Of a DNA stretch of 64,000 nt, positions 1-9,517 are shown piece after piece. Source of the DNA: Hyalella azteca. Taxonomy: Eukaryota; Arthropoda; Malacostraca; Amphipoda; Hyalellidae. Within the stretch, counting starts at the first letter, position 1. The number at the start of each line of letters is the position of its first letter. A program made the position numbers and the translations under genes. The stretch is from assembly GCF_000764305.2 (NCBI RefSeq), contig NW_025941620.1:1-64000 (forward strand), in the 5' to 3' direction. The notes under the pieces are model-generated. The model saw nothing but the letters and a program-made list of their open reading frames with translations. It had not been told where the DNA came from and did not search any database.

Positions 1-769
1 AATTACATTGCAAAAATACAAACTCTATATGAGCAATCAATCTAAACAGCAAAACAATAAACGATAACAAACCCGATTCTAAATAAAGCACAGCATAAAA
101 AATAATTGCCCAAAAGAAATTAACACAATAATAACGTCAGCAATATGGAATCCTAAACCAGAAATTGCAGCAAGTTTTACATTTACTTAATTACAGAAAA
201 GCATCATTAATGCCAACTGATCCAACTGTAAAAATTCTAGAATAAAAAAAGCACATATTAATGAAGAAAATGAAAATCATGCAAAAAGTTTTGAATAACT
301 TCAACCCTAATATGAGAAACAGAGCAAATAATGTGAATACTTGAGGACATGAATTCCATCAGGGTTAATTTGTGTGGTTAATAGTTTTGAAATTTCAGTC
401 AATCATAAGGAAATTGAAATTAATTAGTATAAACACCTACATAAAATCAGCATTAATAGAAAAAAATATTCTCAAACATAAATGCTTGTGAAATGGTTAA
501 ATCAAACCACAACCATAATATTTCTTTCAACTTCATGCAAGTAAAATTGGATACCTACAGATTGAAATTTTAGTACTGAATTTCTAATATTTTACAGATA
601 TTAAAAATATTAAAATAAACCTGCCATATTACAAAATTTTATATATGTAGTTATCCTTTTTAATATAGGAACAATTTTTTTTAACTTCAACTGAATTTTT
701 AATATTATATAGGTATATATAAGTAACTGCTCAGATGCAAGTGAAATATTTTTAACAATTCCGTACATC
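1..769. other. AT-rich non-coding stretch, probably SLC25 intron
   Basis: No coding signal is visible. On the minus strand this lies downstream of carrier exon 2, so it is most simply intron. Bases 1-95 are nearly identical to 2043-2138, part of the local duplication that also copies exon 1. Confidence 0.5.
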
Positions 770-1219
770 AGGCATGATTGAGTCTTGAAAATTCAACTGC
801 ATTGATGCAAGGTTATTGAGGAATAAATTGGTTTGGAGGATTAAAAGTTCTATCTTGATTCATACACATACATTTAATAAATATATAGAATTTGAATAAA
901 TATAGAAATAAAATAAAATATTCACACATCTAGAGTTTGCATACAAATTCAATACCAGTACCTACTCATGGTAATTACATAATTTTAAAACTGAATCTCA
1001 TTTTTAGCAATTTGATGTGAACAAACTCACTAATGATCAAGAAATTAGCAGGACTTGAATTAAATTAAATTAATATTTAATTTAATTAATTAATTAAAAG
1101 CAAGACTCACTTGAATTGTTGTTTCCTCTCAGCCATGTCAGGATTTATTTTTGATGGAAAAACAAATGAACTCAAACCTGGCAAGACAACACAACACAAA
1201 CTAGTGCACAATCTGTTAG
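770..1219. repeat. Out-of-order copy of the SLC25 exon-1 region
   Basis: This 450-bp block matches 2302-2751 with no difference that I could see by eye. It ends at a single N (1220), after which unrelated GC-rich sequence begins. It contains a full copy of the first coding exon, yet on the minus strand it lies downstream of exon 2. Two haplotypes assembled side by side is the simplest reading; a real recent duplication is possible. Confidence 0.85.
1111..1177 (-). pseudogene. Second copy of SLC25 exon 1 (probable assembly duplicate)
   Basis: The copy has the same acceptor, 5' UTR, ATG (1136-1134) and donor as the exon at 2643-2709. It encodes MAERKQQF plus two bases. Because it lies 3' of exon 2 in the direction of transcription, it cannot be spliced to exon 2 in the usual order. 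I treat it as a duplicate, not as a working exon. Confidence 0.7.
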
Positions 1220-1335
1220 NCTCTCTAACGCCGCCGCGTGACTGCCCGCGGTCGCCCGCTACCTCCTGTTAAATACTCCCCCGGTCCCGCGCATGCGTGC
1301 TAGGCGGCTCGAGCTCCACCCCTTAATTCAAACTC
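1220..1335. other. N join followed by CpG-rich segment
   Basis: A single N at 1220 marks a contig join. The next 110 bases are far richer in GC and CpG than anything nearby, and include a GCGCATGCG palindrome core like NRF-1 or Ewg sites. It could be a promoter or 5' exon fragment. No ORF or splice structure can be supported. Confidence 0.4.
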
Positions 1336-1562
1336 TGCATCTCAACCCCCAAATCCCCCTATTCTTATCTTATTTATTCCTATTTCTAATCATCTGGTCT
1401 GCTTAAATTTTAAGTTAAAAAAAATTTATAAAGCAAAGAAAATTCCAAGCAATTTTGCCATATCTTCAAAGGCTACAAAACATATACCGGTACTATTCAT
1501 AATTTGAACTTTCATTTATTTTAGCCAATATACTAGTTAAGTTCACAGTATGCAAGACTCAC

Positions 1563-1697
1563 ATGGAAGTATACATGCGTTCGCCTTTGGGTCCAATGAT
1601 CTGGTTTTGGAGTCTTGTCTTGACGAGGTCCAGGGGGAACACACAGGTGACTCCAACAATGCCAGCAATGCCTCCATTGAGAATTTTGGGCAGGAGT
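1563..1697 (-). CDS. Mitochondrial glutamate carrier-like protein (SLC25A18/22 type), exon 2
   Basis: Mitochondrial inner-membrane carriers of this subfamily move L-glutamate with a proton. This 135-nt exon follows a tract ending CAG at 1698-1700 and ends at a GTGAGT donor (1562-1557). It joins exon 1 in phase (AA+A gives Lys). The product covers the start of the first carrier repeat: [18 protein letters not shown] leads into the signature P-x-[DE]-x-x-[KR], seen as PLDLVK, and then TRLQNQ. Glycine-rich helix 1 and the NGGIAG and TRLQNQ segments are typical of glutamate carriers. The last codon is split (AT of Met), so exon 3 lies beyond the left edge of the window. Family assignment is confident; the exact substrate is inferred from resemblance. 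Confidence 0.85.
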
Positions 1698-2301
1698 CTG
1701 CATGACAATACTAATAGGTAAGAAAAATTCTATCTAGAATTACTTTAAATTATTAAAAATATTTGAAAAACTGATGAACAATAGATAGGTAATAAGTAAA
1801 TGGCAATTAAAAATTCATTAACGAAATAAAATGTGGAAAAAGAATAAACATAGAAATTTCAGAATGATTATACCTAATAACAAAATAATAATAATGAACA
1901 AACAAATCCTACAAGTAAAAATGTCCCAAAAATTTACAGGAAATATCAGGATTTACCAATTGCCCTGTACAGTACTAATCTTCAGCAATCTTCTTATTGG
2001 TAAATAAATTTAAAATTAGTTTCAAAGTAAATGACCTATGTGCTTTTCAAATTACATAGCAAAAATACAAACTCTATATGAGCAATCAATCTAAACAACA
2101 AAACAATAAACAATAACAAACCCAATTCTAAAAAAAATACTTAAAAAAAACTTTTTAAAAAACCACGTTTTTCGTGTGGACTAAAAAGTAGAAAATAAAT
2201 TATGGTTCACCCCAAAAAAAACGTGTGTCGGGCAGATTTATGAGCGAAAAGCACACAACACTTAAATTTTGGAAATTTGATGGTGAACGTACAGCCCGAC
2301 A

Positions 2302-2751
2302 AGGCATGATTGAGTCTTGAAAATTCAACTGCATTGATGCAAGGTTATTGAGGAATAAATTGGTTTGGAGGATTAAAAGTTCTATCTTGATTCATACACA
2401 TACATTTAATAAATATATAGAATTTGAATAAATATAGAAATAAAATAAAATATTCACACATCTAGAGTTTGCATACAAATTCAATACCAGTACCTACTCA
2501 TGGTAATTACATAATTTTAAAACTGAATCTCATTTTTAGCAATTTGATGTGAACAAACTCACTAATGATCAAGAAATTAGCAGGACTTGAATTAAATTAA
2601 ATTAATATTTAATTTAATTAATTAATTAAAAGCAAGACTCACTTGAATTGTTGTTTCCTCTCAGCCATGTCAGGATTTATTTTTGATGGAAAAACAAATG
2701 AACTCAAACCTGGCAAGACAACACAACACAAACTAGTGCACAATCTGTTAG
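2302..2751. repeat. In-order copy of the SLC25 exon-1 region
   Basis: Partner of 770-1219. Immediately left of it (about 2139-2301) is a segment absent from the other copy. It includes TCGGGC near its left end and GCCCGA just before the shared block, so it may be a small inverted-repeat insertion present in one haplotype only. Confidence 0.8.
2643..2709 (-). CDS. SLC25 glutamate carrier-like, exon 1 with start codon
   Basis: This 67-nt exon begins after a pyrimidine-rich acceptor (CTTGCCAG) with 41 nt of 5' UTR. The ATG is at 2668-2666 and the exon ends at a GTGAGT donor. The coding part is MAERKQQF plus two bases, which joins exon 2 to give MAERKQQFKLLPKI. That matches the short charged N-terminus of carrier proteins, which carry no cleaved presequence. 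This copy is upstream of exon 2 on the minus strand and is therefore the usable one. The 3' splice site before the UTR shows that at least one untranslated exon lies further right; the promoter near 8118 is a candidate source. Confidence 0.8.
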
Positions 2752-4630
2752 CAATAAAAATAAATTAGAGAAGGGAGAACAAATGTATAGTATAATTCAC
2801 ATAAAACAATACAAGGAAATGACTTCTGTAATGGTGAAAGAACACAACATATGGCATGCTTTTGTATACGTACCTAATACTATAATGTCTTTTAAATATT
2901 AGAATGGTAAACAAATGCAAACAAGTTAGGGCACTTACATTCCCTTTACAATATTTTTGATGAATGGAGAAAAGATGACAATAAGTACCTACACATAGAA
3001 ATATGATAGGTAGTTATTGCCATAATAATGGCCTGGTGATGGAGTTCCGAATACCCAGAGTATTGCATAGGTACCTACTTCATTCCCTGAATTGCTATAT
3101 TGAACAAATTTTAAGAATCTAAGATAAGAATCTATTTAAAAATCTTCTGAGAATGTAAGATAACTCTAGTTCCTTATTATTTTAATACCTAGAGTTGCTA
3201 ACTATATCCATTAAATTGCATAGGTACTTATATATACTTATATTTGGTGGAAGCTTTTTTAGCAATATCTAAATTAATTTTAGCAATATCTCAATACTAT
3301 AAAAAAAAAACAGAGCTCCTGAAAACAAATAATTGTTCAAGTCACTTAATAAGAAATTTACTTTAGTTTTCAAATTGCAAAGACAATAAGTTCTGTTAAC
3401 AAATATATAAATAGTACCAGTATGGCAGTACCCTATATATATTTTCATGCATACCAGAAAATCTTATAAAAAGAAGTTCAAATTATCCCCCTTAAAGTTT
3501 CTAAAATACTACCCTGTATCCAAGATTTTAGGCACTTCATTAAAAATAACTCAATTGGATTGAAAATGAATAAAGCAGAAATTATTATTCCAAAAAAAAC
3601 AATGTCAAAGGTGTCTAAAAAGTAGAACAGTTTTCAGTAATACTTCAAGACTTAATCTAAAGAACCAATAACATTTGTGAAAGGAATCCATGCATCAAAC
3701 AGGACCAAACAATCACTCAGAAATGGTTACTAAGGTGATCTAAGATAAGATAAGATGATCAAAATCTATATTGGTGAATAAAATGCCATATCTACTCCAG
3801 AAGAGAAATGGCAAAGAAAAACTATCACTGAAGAGGCATACATATTACTATTAGAATGGATTAGGAATAGCTTTGTTAATTACTTGAAGGGGAAAATTTT
3901 AAAAAATTAAATAAAATTAACTACCATGTAAAATGAAATTTTTTATTTTGTGAAGCATTAACTAACAAACTTGCAAGCATGGAAAATATCTCCCTTTAGG
4001 GCTGCAACTAGAGCTTTCCCACCATTTTGGGAACTGCAAGATTCCCACCAGATGAATAACCTCCTATCTAATTGTTAACAAAAGTGCACAATCAGGCTGC
4101 AAGTTTCCAAATGTATTAAAAATTTGTCACGCCAGAGCCGCGAGATTTCAGAAACAAGTAGGGAAATTCTAATCCTGCAACCTAGCTTATTGGAAATCCT
4201 ATAATCAATAGCTCAATACTTATTGATATTTATAACTTTTTCCCTGATAGCTAATTATCCCATGAAGAATTCATCTACACCACTCTTGCCGAAAATAAGT
4301 TCTTGTAGGCATTAAATTTTGATTGTCCAATTATATTTCTAGTTTATAAACCAGGTTAGAAAGCATCAAAAATTTCTTGAGCAGCCATAAAAATTTACTG
4401 AAGCAACAAAAATTGTTTACAGTTTTTCTTAAATTATTAATTCCTATTTTTAATGACTAACTTTGTCAATTAACTGTCACTGCTGCTTAATTATCAAATA
4501 CTACCAAATTTCTTGGAAATTGCCAAATTGGTAGGTTTACCAAATCCAAAATTCTGTAAAAAAGTTTCACTTAACTATTTCAGCTTCAGCATGAGCCATG
4601 AGAGATTGATTAATTTATAATAATAAATAA
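2752..4630. other. Non-coding stretch, no genes seen
   Basis: AT-rich DNA with only short chance ORFs. If the carrier gene has its first exon near 8.1 kb, this is its first intron. Confidence 0.5.
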
Positions 4631-4633
4631 TAG

Positions 4634-4858
4634 CGGTTTCAGCGTTATTAGGCCGTAGGCCTGTCGCCGATTCTTAACATCCCAGAACATTCACAGCATT
4701 TTGTGGTCTCAAACTCGCAAATCACTGCTACAATTCTGCTGTGCTTAACTGGTAAATAACCGCTTGGCCTCCTTGCTGATTCTGACCAGTAACTGGCCAC
4801 TGGCGCACATAGCTGGGATCAAACCCGCGCCTCTCTGCATGGTGCCAATCCATAGGTT
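4634..4858 (-). mobile_element. tRNA-derived SINE, near full length
   Basis: Reading the minus strand, a tRNA-like head with a B box (GGTTTGATCCC) is followed by the body GGCCxxGCGGTTA, CACAGCAGAATTGTAGCAG and the tail AAGAATCGGCGACAGGCCTA...CGCTGAAACCGC. The same family recurs at 6655, 6836, 8294, 9341 and 50075. The head is degenerate in this copy. Confidence 0.8.
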
Positions 4859-4859
4859 A

Positions 4860-5210
4860 TTCAAAAGAACCTGTTCTTATGTCATTTTGAACCGATCAAC
4901 GCTTCTTTAAGGACCGATCGTAAAACACACCTTCACCGGCAAAAGCTTTCACACTTCTGAAGAAAACTTGTGTTGCAGTGAGATATTGAATTGTTTGAAT
5001 TCTAAACAAAGGTGGCACGCCCGTATTCAGATGCCAGCGCTAGCAGCGGCCATCAAATGAACTACTTTATTGTTAGTATCTTCACTAATAATTTATTAAT
5101 ATCGTATTGTGCTTAGGCACAGTCTCTCAAAATGTTCCAGAAAAACTTTTATATTACCAATTATTTACATTTATTTGTTTGTGGTGCAGCAAAATATTGC
5201 TTTTTTTTGT
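4860..5210. other. Non-coding stretch
   Basis: I see no gene here. It precedes an E-box and CRE cluster. Confidence 0.4.
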
Positions 5211-5213
5211 CTC

Positions 5214-5271
5214 CACGTGTTCTTGTGTGTGACGTCACCATGGGACGACATACGTCACTGTTTGTGACGTA
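5214..5271. promoter_or_regulatory. E-box plus triple CRE cluster
   Basis: CACGTG (5214-5219), a perfect CRE TGACGTCA (5230-5237), and two CRE-like sites TACGTCAC (5251-5258) and GTGACGTA (5264-5271) lie within 58 bp. These are binding motifs of bHLH and CREB/ATF factors. About 180 bases to the right, ATGAATTACGAG is followed directly by a strong donor GTAAGA (5449-5466). A promoter is possible but no transcript can be proved. Confidence 0.35.
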
Positions 5272-5694
5272 TGTAAACATATGGCTAGCGTGAAGATGGG
5301 AGTCCAGTTTGGCATTGAAATGGATGGTTATTTGTGAACAATATTTTTGATTGTGACATTATAACATATTTCTGATTGTGAAATAATCTTGATTGTGATA
5401 TTGACACTTGACAGATATTCAACATTTGAATATCGAAGTTCTAACATCATGAATTACGAGGTAAGAGTGTAAGGACTTAGCAAAGCTAGAATCATGGCTG
5501 AGTCTCTGAGGCAGTGAGGCTTAACCAATGTCATTGTAATTTTTTACGTCATTGATATCATTGTGGAACCAACGTAAGTAACTAAGGAATTTCCCAGTTC
5601 AAATATTTATTGATTTAATACTATCAATTTCGAAACTTCACATATTTCTAAAGGGAGTTGTGATGAGCCCATGGGGATGGGGTCAAACTGTTGA

Positions 5695-6115
5695 GTTTAG
5701 ACCATTACAACTTGCAAGAAGGGCCCAAGGGCCAAGGGCATGGGGCCTTGCAAAGGGTTAAGACCGACGCACGGCGGTGGACCGATAAGCCTAAGTGGAA
5801 AAAACGCAACTTCAGATGGATTAGTTCGCCTGTTAATGAATTCCGGAGGGCTTAGGCTGCGAAAAATTGGCACTAATTCCGCAAGATGCACAAAATTGAT
5901 AATGAATTCAAGACGAATTCCGCAGCGCAATCAGCAAAGCGAAATCCGCGCGAAGTTCGAAGCCAAGAAGAAAATACGGAAGCCAGACGCACGATCAAAC
6001 AGAAGCTACTGGACCAGGAGCAACGTTCATGTTCGTCGACCCACTCAACCGTTGTATTGCTCGAGAAGCAAATATGACGTGAACGCAAGCGTGAACGCGA
6101 TGTACGAAGTGTAAC
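5695..6115 (+). other. Unrecognised 124-codon ORF in a GC-balanced patch
   Basis: An ORF runs from 5740 to 6114 in a stretch less AT-rich than its surroundings. The product is basic, rich in Arg, Lys and Ser, with no domain I recognise, and ORFs also stay open in two other frames over the same bases. This could be a retrocopy relic or chance openness from base composition. No function is proposed. Confidence 0.2.
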
Positions 6116-6119
6116 TGTT

Positions 6120-6654
6120 ATATAGAAAAATGTCGGCACTGAAGAAATAGGCCCATGGCCTGTTGAGGATTCTTGTACTTTTCGTAACTTGATTCACAAG
6201 GGATCACAAGTCAATGCGGTCATTGCTGCTCTTAGCACAATTAACTAGCAAGTGCAAAGTGTTGATGTGGAGTGCGGAGTTGTGATTTACATTGAATAAG
6301 TGATTGATTCATCTTATTTCAGCCCTGCACACACACTCTGTGCGTTTGAACCCGATTTTTCCAAAACTGACCATTGATTTGAGATAGCTGCTGTATTTAT
6401 TGCCTGGTCCGTAAGGGGTAGGCATAGCTTTGTCTAGTAGCTTCGTCTATCAGCAAGCAGTTTTCCAGGTCATTTCTGTCACGATCGTTACAAAGCATGG
6501 ATGGGTCCTTGGCTCTATTCTCTAAATAAAGATAACTTTAGCATTAGAAATATGCACAAGACAAACCAACATTAGAGTGATGTACCGAATGTTGAATTTA
6601 TAACGCCAAGATGTAAAAGCATAAAAGAGATATGAATTAACGTAAAAGATGTAT
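6120..6654. other. Non-coding stretch, no genes seen
   Basis: Nothing identifiable; it lies between the ORF patch and a SINE cluster. Confidence 0.4.
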
Positions 6655-6790
6655 ATCGGTGTCAGCGTTTATTAGAACGTCAGACATGCATGTTGCCAAT
6701 TCTTAGCACCGCAAAAATATTCATAGCTTGTTGCAGGTCTCAAACACCCAACTCACTGCTTCAATTTTGCTAAAATAATATGTTCTGTTA
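6655..6790 (-). mobile_element. tRNA-derived SINE, 3' half only
   Basis: It matches the tail half of the SINE family (GTCAGCGTTTATTAG through AATTTTGCT). The tRNA-like head is missing. It is more diverged than the copy at 6836. Confidence 0.65.
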
Positions 6791-6835
6791 AAATGGCAGC
6801 AGTGGAAGGTGAAGGCATCTAATAACAATAGAAAT

Positions 6836-7075
6836 AGCAGTTTCAACGTTTATTAGGCCGCAGGCCTGTCGTCGATTCTTAACATCGCAGAATATCCAAA
6901 GTTCACTGCGGTCTCAAACACGCAACTCGATGCTACAATTCTGCTGTGCTTACCTGCCCGGCCTCCTCGCCAATTCTGACCAGAAGCTGGCGCACAGGTA
7001 TCTGGGATGGAGCCCGCACCTCACTGCTCCAATCTTGGTACTATAGAACTTTAACCACTGGGCCACCCTACTGTG
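6836..7075 (-). mobile_element. tRNA-derived SINE, near full length
   Basis: On the minus strand the head GGGTGGCCCAGTGGTTAAAG resembles a tRNA A-box region. The B box is mutated (GGCTCCATCCC in place of GGTTCGATCCC). The body and tail CAGGCCTGCGGCCTAATAAACG are as in the other copies. Confidence 0.85.
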
Positions 7076-7456
7076 ACCCTAATTGAAGCGGCCTAACGAT
7101 AAGCAACGTAGCTGCGGCTTTGGTTAAGAAAAACTCAATCATTTTTTTTGCCTAGCATATTGTTTTGTTTTCTGCCTACATTTTGGTAGAACATTTAAGT
7201 TCTCCTGAACAGGAAAGAAAATATAAGTTCGTTCATCATTTTTTATCTTCTTGAGTTTCGTAACTGTCGTTGCTTTGCCAGAGATGCTTCTTGTGAAGTG
7301 CCCACCATAACACTTGTTGACTTGATCATATTTTACAATGAAAATAATTTTTCTAACTTGCTTCTAAAAGTTGCGACATCACTCAACCAGTTGAATGCAA
7401 TATCTACCTTATGTCTACATGCGTTGGTAATTTGTCCAAGTCGTAATGTGTAATCA

Positions 7457-7494
7457 CTGTCTCTTATACACATCTAGATGTGTATAAGAGACAG
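7457..7494. other. Nextera mate-pair junction adapter (artefact)
   Basis: CTGTCTCTTATACACATCT is followed directly by its reverse complement, a perfect 38-bp palindrome. This is the doubled Tn5 mosaic end of the Nextera mate-pair circularisation junction. It is library sequence built into the assembly, so DNA left and right of it need not be adjacent in the genome. Confidence 0.97.
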
Positions 7495-8060
7495 GGATAG
7501 TAAGGGACCCTTTTTTTGCTAACTTCTTATCCTGAAACATTTCATAAACAAGTTTAGACTCATTTTAAAGGTCTTTGCAAGGGCTATTATTATAATTATA
7601 TGGCATCTCCAAACAAATTCCATATGCTATTTGTAAGGTGCCAAAAGCAAAAAAAAATCGTCCAAAATGACCCCTGGAACAGGGGTCAACAGGCCAGGGT
7701 AATATGGTACCCAGGTACAGTGGTACACTTTAAATGAAACTTAATTTTAAAACGTATTGAGCATGCAAAGTATTGTGTCACAGTGTCACTTGTCACGTGT
7801 AGCGCCGTGTAGCTGTGTAGCCTGTGTAGAGTGTAGGTACTAGGTAGGGTAGGTACTCATGATACTCATTCATTTTCAATTTTCATTACTAACACTAGTA
7901 ACAGACTAACAGTACTCCGAAGTCCACCCCTTCGTTTGTTGAGGATTTAGATGTAAAATAAATGACATTCTCTGAGAATTGTACTCATTTTCCCTGTATT
8001 GATGATATTACCATTTACATTTTTCATTAAAAAAAATAGGATTATTACTGCATTCTGCAC
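7495..8060. other. Non-coding stretch with short GTGTAG-type repeats
   Basis: No gene seen. At about 7790-7860 degenerate GTGTAG and GTAGGTAC runs occur. If the 8118 start site is real this is transcribed intron, though the adapter just left of it makes continuity uncertain. Confidence 0.4.
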
Positions 8061-8065
8061 CTCAC

Positions 8066-8208
8066 TGCATGACTGCAGCTGAAGGCTGTCTGCCTAAGAC
8101 TGAGACTCTGCTGGGACTGACTAACAGTGCGCTTTCTCAGCTTATATACGCGGTGACCCACGAGTAGTGACGTCACAGAAGGTGACGTAATAGTCAGTAA
8201 TGACATCA
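8066..8208 (-). promoter_or_regulatory. Core promoter: CREs, TATA box, initiator and DPE
   Basis: On the minus strand: TGACATCA (8208-8201), the CRE variant TGACGTAA (plus-strand reading, 8183-8190) and a perfect CRE TGACGTCA (8168-8175). TATATAAG follows (8148-8141), then TCAGTC (8120-8115), whose A at 8118 would be +1. AGACAG lies at 8091-8086, exactly +28 to +33, and fits the DPE consensus RGWYV. The TATA box starts at -30. This is the standard arthropod arrangement. A candidate donor GCA/GTGAGG ends a 53-nt first exon at 8066. The SLC25 gene is the nearest gene in the right direction. The alternative is the promoter of a solo LTR. Confidence 0.6.
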
Positions 8209-8224
8209 CAACCTGACAAATGAG

Positions 8225-8293
8225 CTTTTCGCAGAGTTCAACCACGTGTGGAACAGCCTCGCTGGTTACATCGTTGACGCTCCGAAAAATATA
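8225..8293 (+). mobile_element. LINE fragment (C-terminal coding end), split by a SINE
   Basis: The segment TGTGGAACAGCCTCGCTGG..CATCGTTGACGCTCCGA matches the C-terminal end of the CR1-like element at 25900-25940. The same element resumes at 8530 after the SINE. Confidence 0.65.
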
Positions 8294-8529
8294 GCAGGGT
8301 GGCCCAGTGCTTAAAGTTCAGAGCACCAAGATTGGCGCAGAGAGGTGCGGGTTCGATCCCAGCTCTGCGCGCCAGTTTCTGTCAGAATCGGCGAGGAGGC
8401 CGGGCGGTAAAGCACAGCAGAATTTGAATCAATGAGTTGTGAGTTCGAAACCGCAACAAGCTGTGGATGTTCTGCGATGTTAAGAATCGGAGACAGGCCT
8501 ATGGTCTAATAAACGCTGTAACCGCTATT
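8294..8529 (+). mobile_element. tRNA-derived SINE inserted in a LINE copy
   Basis: The plus-strand copy runs from GCAGGGTGGCCCAGTGCTTAAAG, through B box GGTTCGATCCC (about 8349-8359), to the tail AACGCTGTAACCGCTATTAT. The head resembles a tRNA with A and B boxes for RNA polymerase III. LINE sequence lies on both sides, so the SINE inserted later. ATAT on both edges may be the target duplication. Confidence 0.85.
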
Positions 8530-8720
8530 ATATGCTCAGACTTGAAACGCCTAGCACCATATCGAACCTGGTGGAAATCTAGTAGCTATTTCAAACTATC
8601 GTCAGTCTTGAAAAAATCCGGTCAAAGGGCATGTTTTAGATCTCCTGTGAACAAGTCACGAAAAGTACAAGGATCGGCGACAGACCACATCAGGCCAATT
8701 CTTCAGCGCCGACATCAATA
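8530..8720 (+). mobile_element. LINE 3' UTR fragment
   Basis: It matches 26000-26160: GTTTTTTAGATCT..GTGAACAAGTCACG, then GGATCGGCGACAG and CAGGCCAATTCTTCAGCGCC. It continues the fragment at 8225-8293. Confidence 0.65.
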
Positions 8721-9283
8721 TGTTGTTATTTCTTACTGGAGAAGAGATCTTCAGTTAGGACGAATCATAATCAAGTCTTTTCGGGTGTAGATATGGCTCA
8801 CGGTCTGATTTATTTGAGCATAGGTTTTCGGAGTCAGTTACTTAGTTTCCGAGGCAAGGATTTGCTTTTGTGTGGTGCGTGTTGGGGACCAGCTATATCA
8901 TACTCTGCAATAACTGCTCTGTTATATCATACTTGGTAAAAACTATTTTTTAATTAAATTTAATGCTTCGGTTACACATGAGCAAAAAATATAACATTTT
9001 ACGCGTAGCCAATGCTAGGATTGTTGTGAAGCCAGAGTTGCAACAAAAGTTGAGCAGCACCGTTTCAAATCGTCAACTTTTTAAAGCCTGCTAATTTTAG
9101 TCACATATATTTTTTCAACTTTAATCTATTCTTAACGATTTTTCACGGACGAGAATTGTATACGTTTATCACCTGAAAAATTCTAATGACTGCCTCGCTA
9201 CTGCCAAGACAGTCCATTTCAAGCATCCTTTAGTTTCATCGAGTTTCCACTGGTGCGGTATTTACTTTCGTCTTGTATTTTTA
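8721..9283. other. Non-coding stretch, no genes seen
   Basis: Nothing identifiable beyond simple AT-rich DNA. Confidence 0.4.
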
Positions 9284-9340
9284 GCGCATTTTCTCATTTA
9301 TGGAAAAAAATTCACTATTGTGCTCGCCATATCCGTCTGT
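9284..9340 (+). mobile_element. Truncated GCGCATTTTCTC element fused to a SINE
   Basis: The left end GCGCATTTTCTCATTTATG, the ACTATTGTGCTCGCCAT stretch and CCGTCTGT match the elements at 14371, 59691 and 62339. The right half is replaced by a SINE starting near 9341. Confidence 0.7.
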
Positions 9341-9517
9341 AACAGCATTTTGCGGTCTCGAACACACAACAACTCGCTGCTACAATTCTGCTGTGCTTAA
9401 CCGCCCGGCCTCCTTGCGATTCTGACCAGAAACTGGCGCACAGAGCTGGGATCGAACCCGCGCTTCTCTGCGCCAATCTTGGTACTCTGAACTTTAACCA
9501 CTGAGCCACCCTGCCCT
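9341..9517 (-). mobile_element. tRNA-derived SINE, 3' truncated
   Basis: This is the best-preserved head of the family: on the minus strand GGGTGGCTCAGTGGTTAAAG, then GGTTCGATCCCAGCTCTG. The tail is missing; the copy breaks at AACAGCATTTTGCGG and joins the truncated element to its left. Confidence 0.85.

Noticed and set aside
8045..8245. 66-codon minus-strand ORF across the 8.1-kb promoter
   Set aside because: It runs through CRE, TATA and initiator motifs and resembles no protein.
8294..9517. True tRNA genes at the A/B-box regions
   Set aside because: The heads do not fold into a complete cloverleaf and are followed by the same non-tRNA body and tail in every copy, so they are SINEs.
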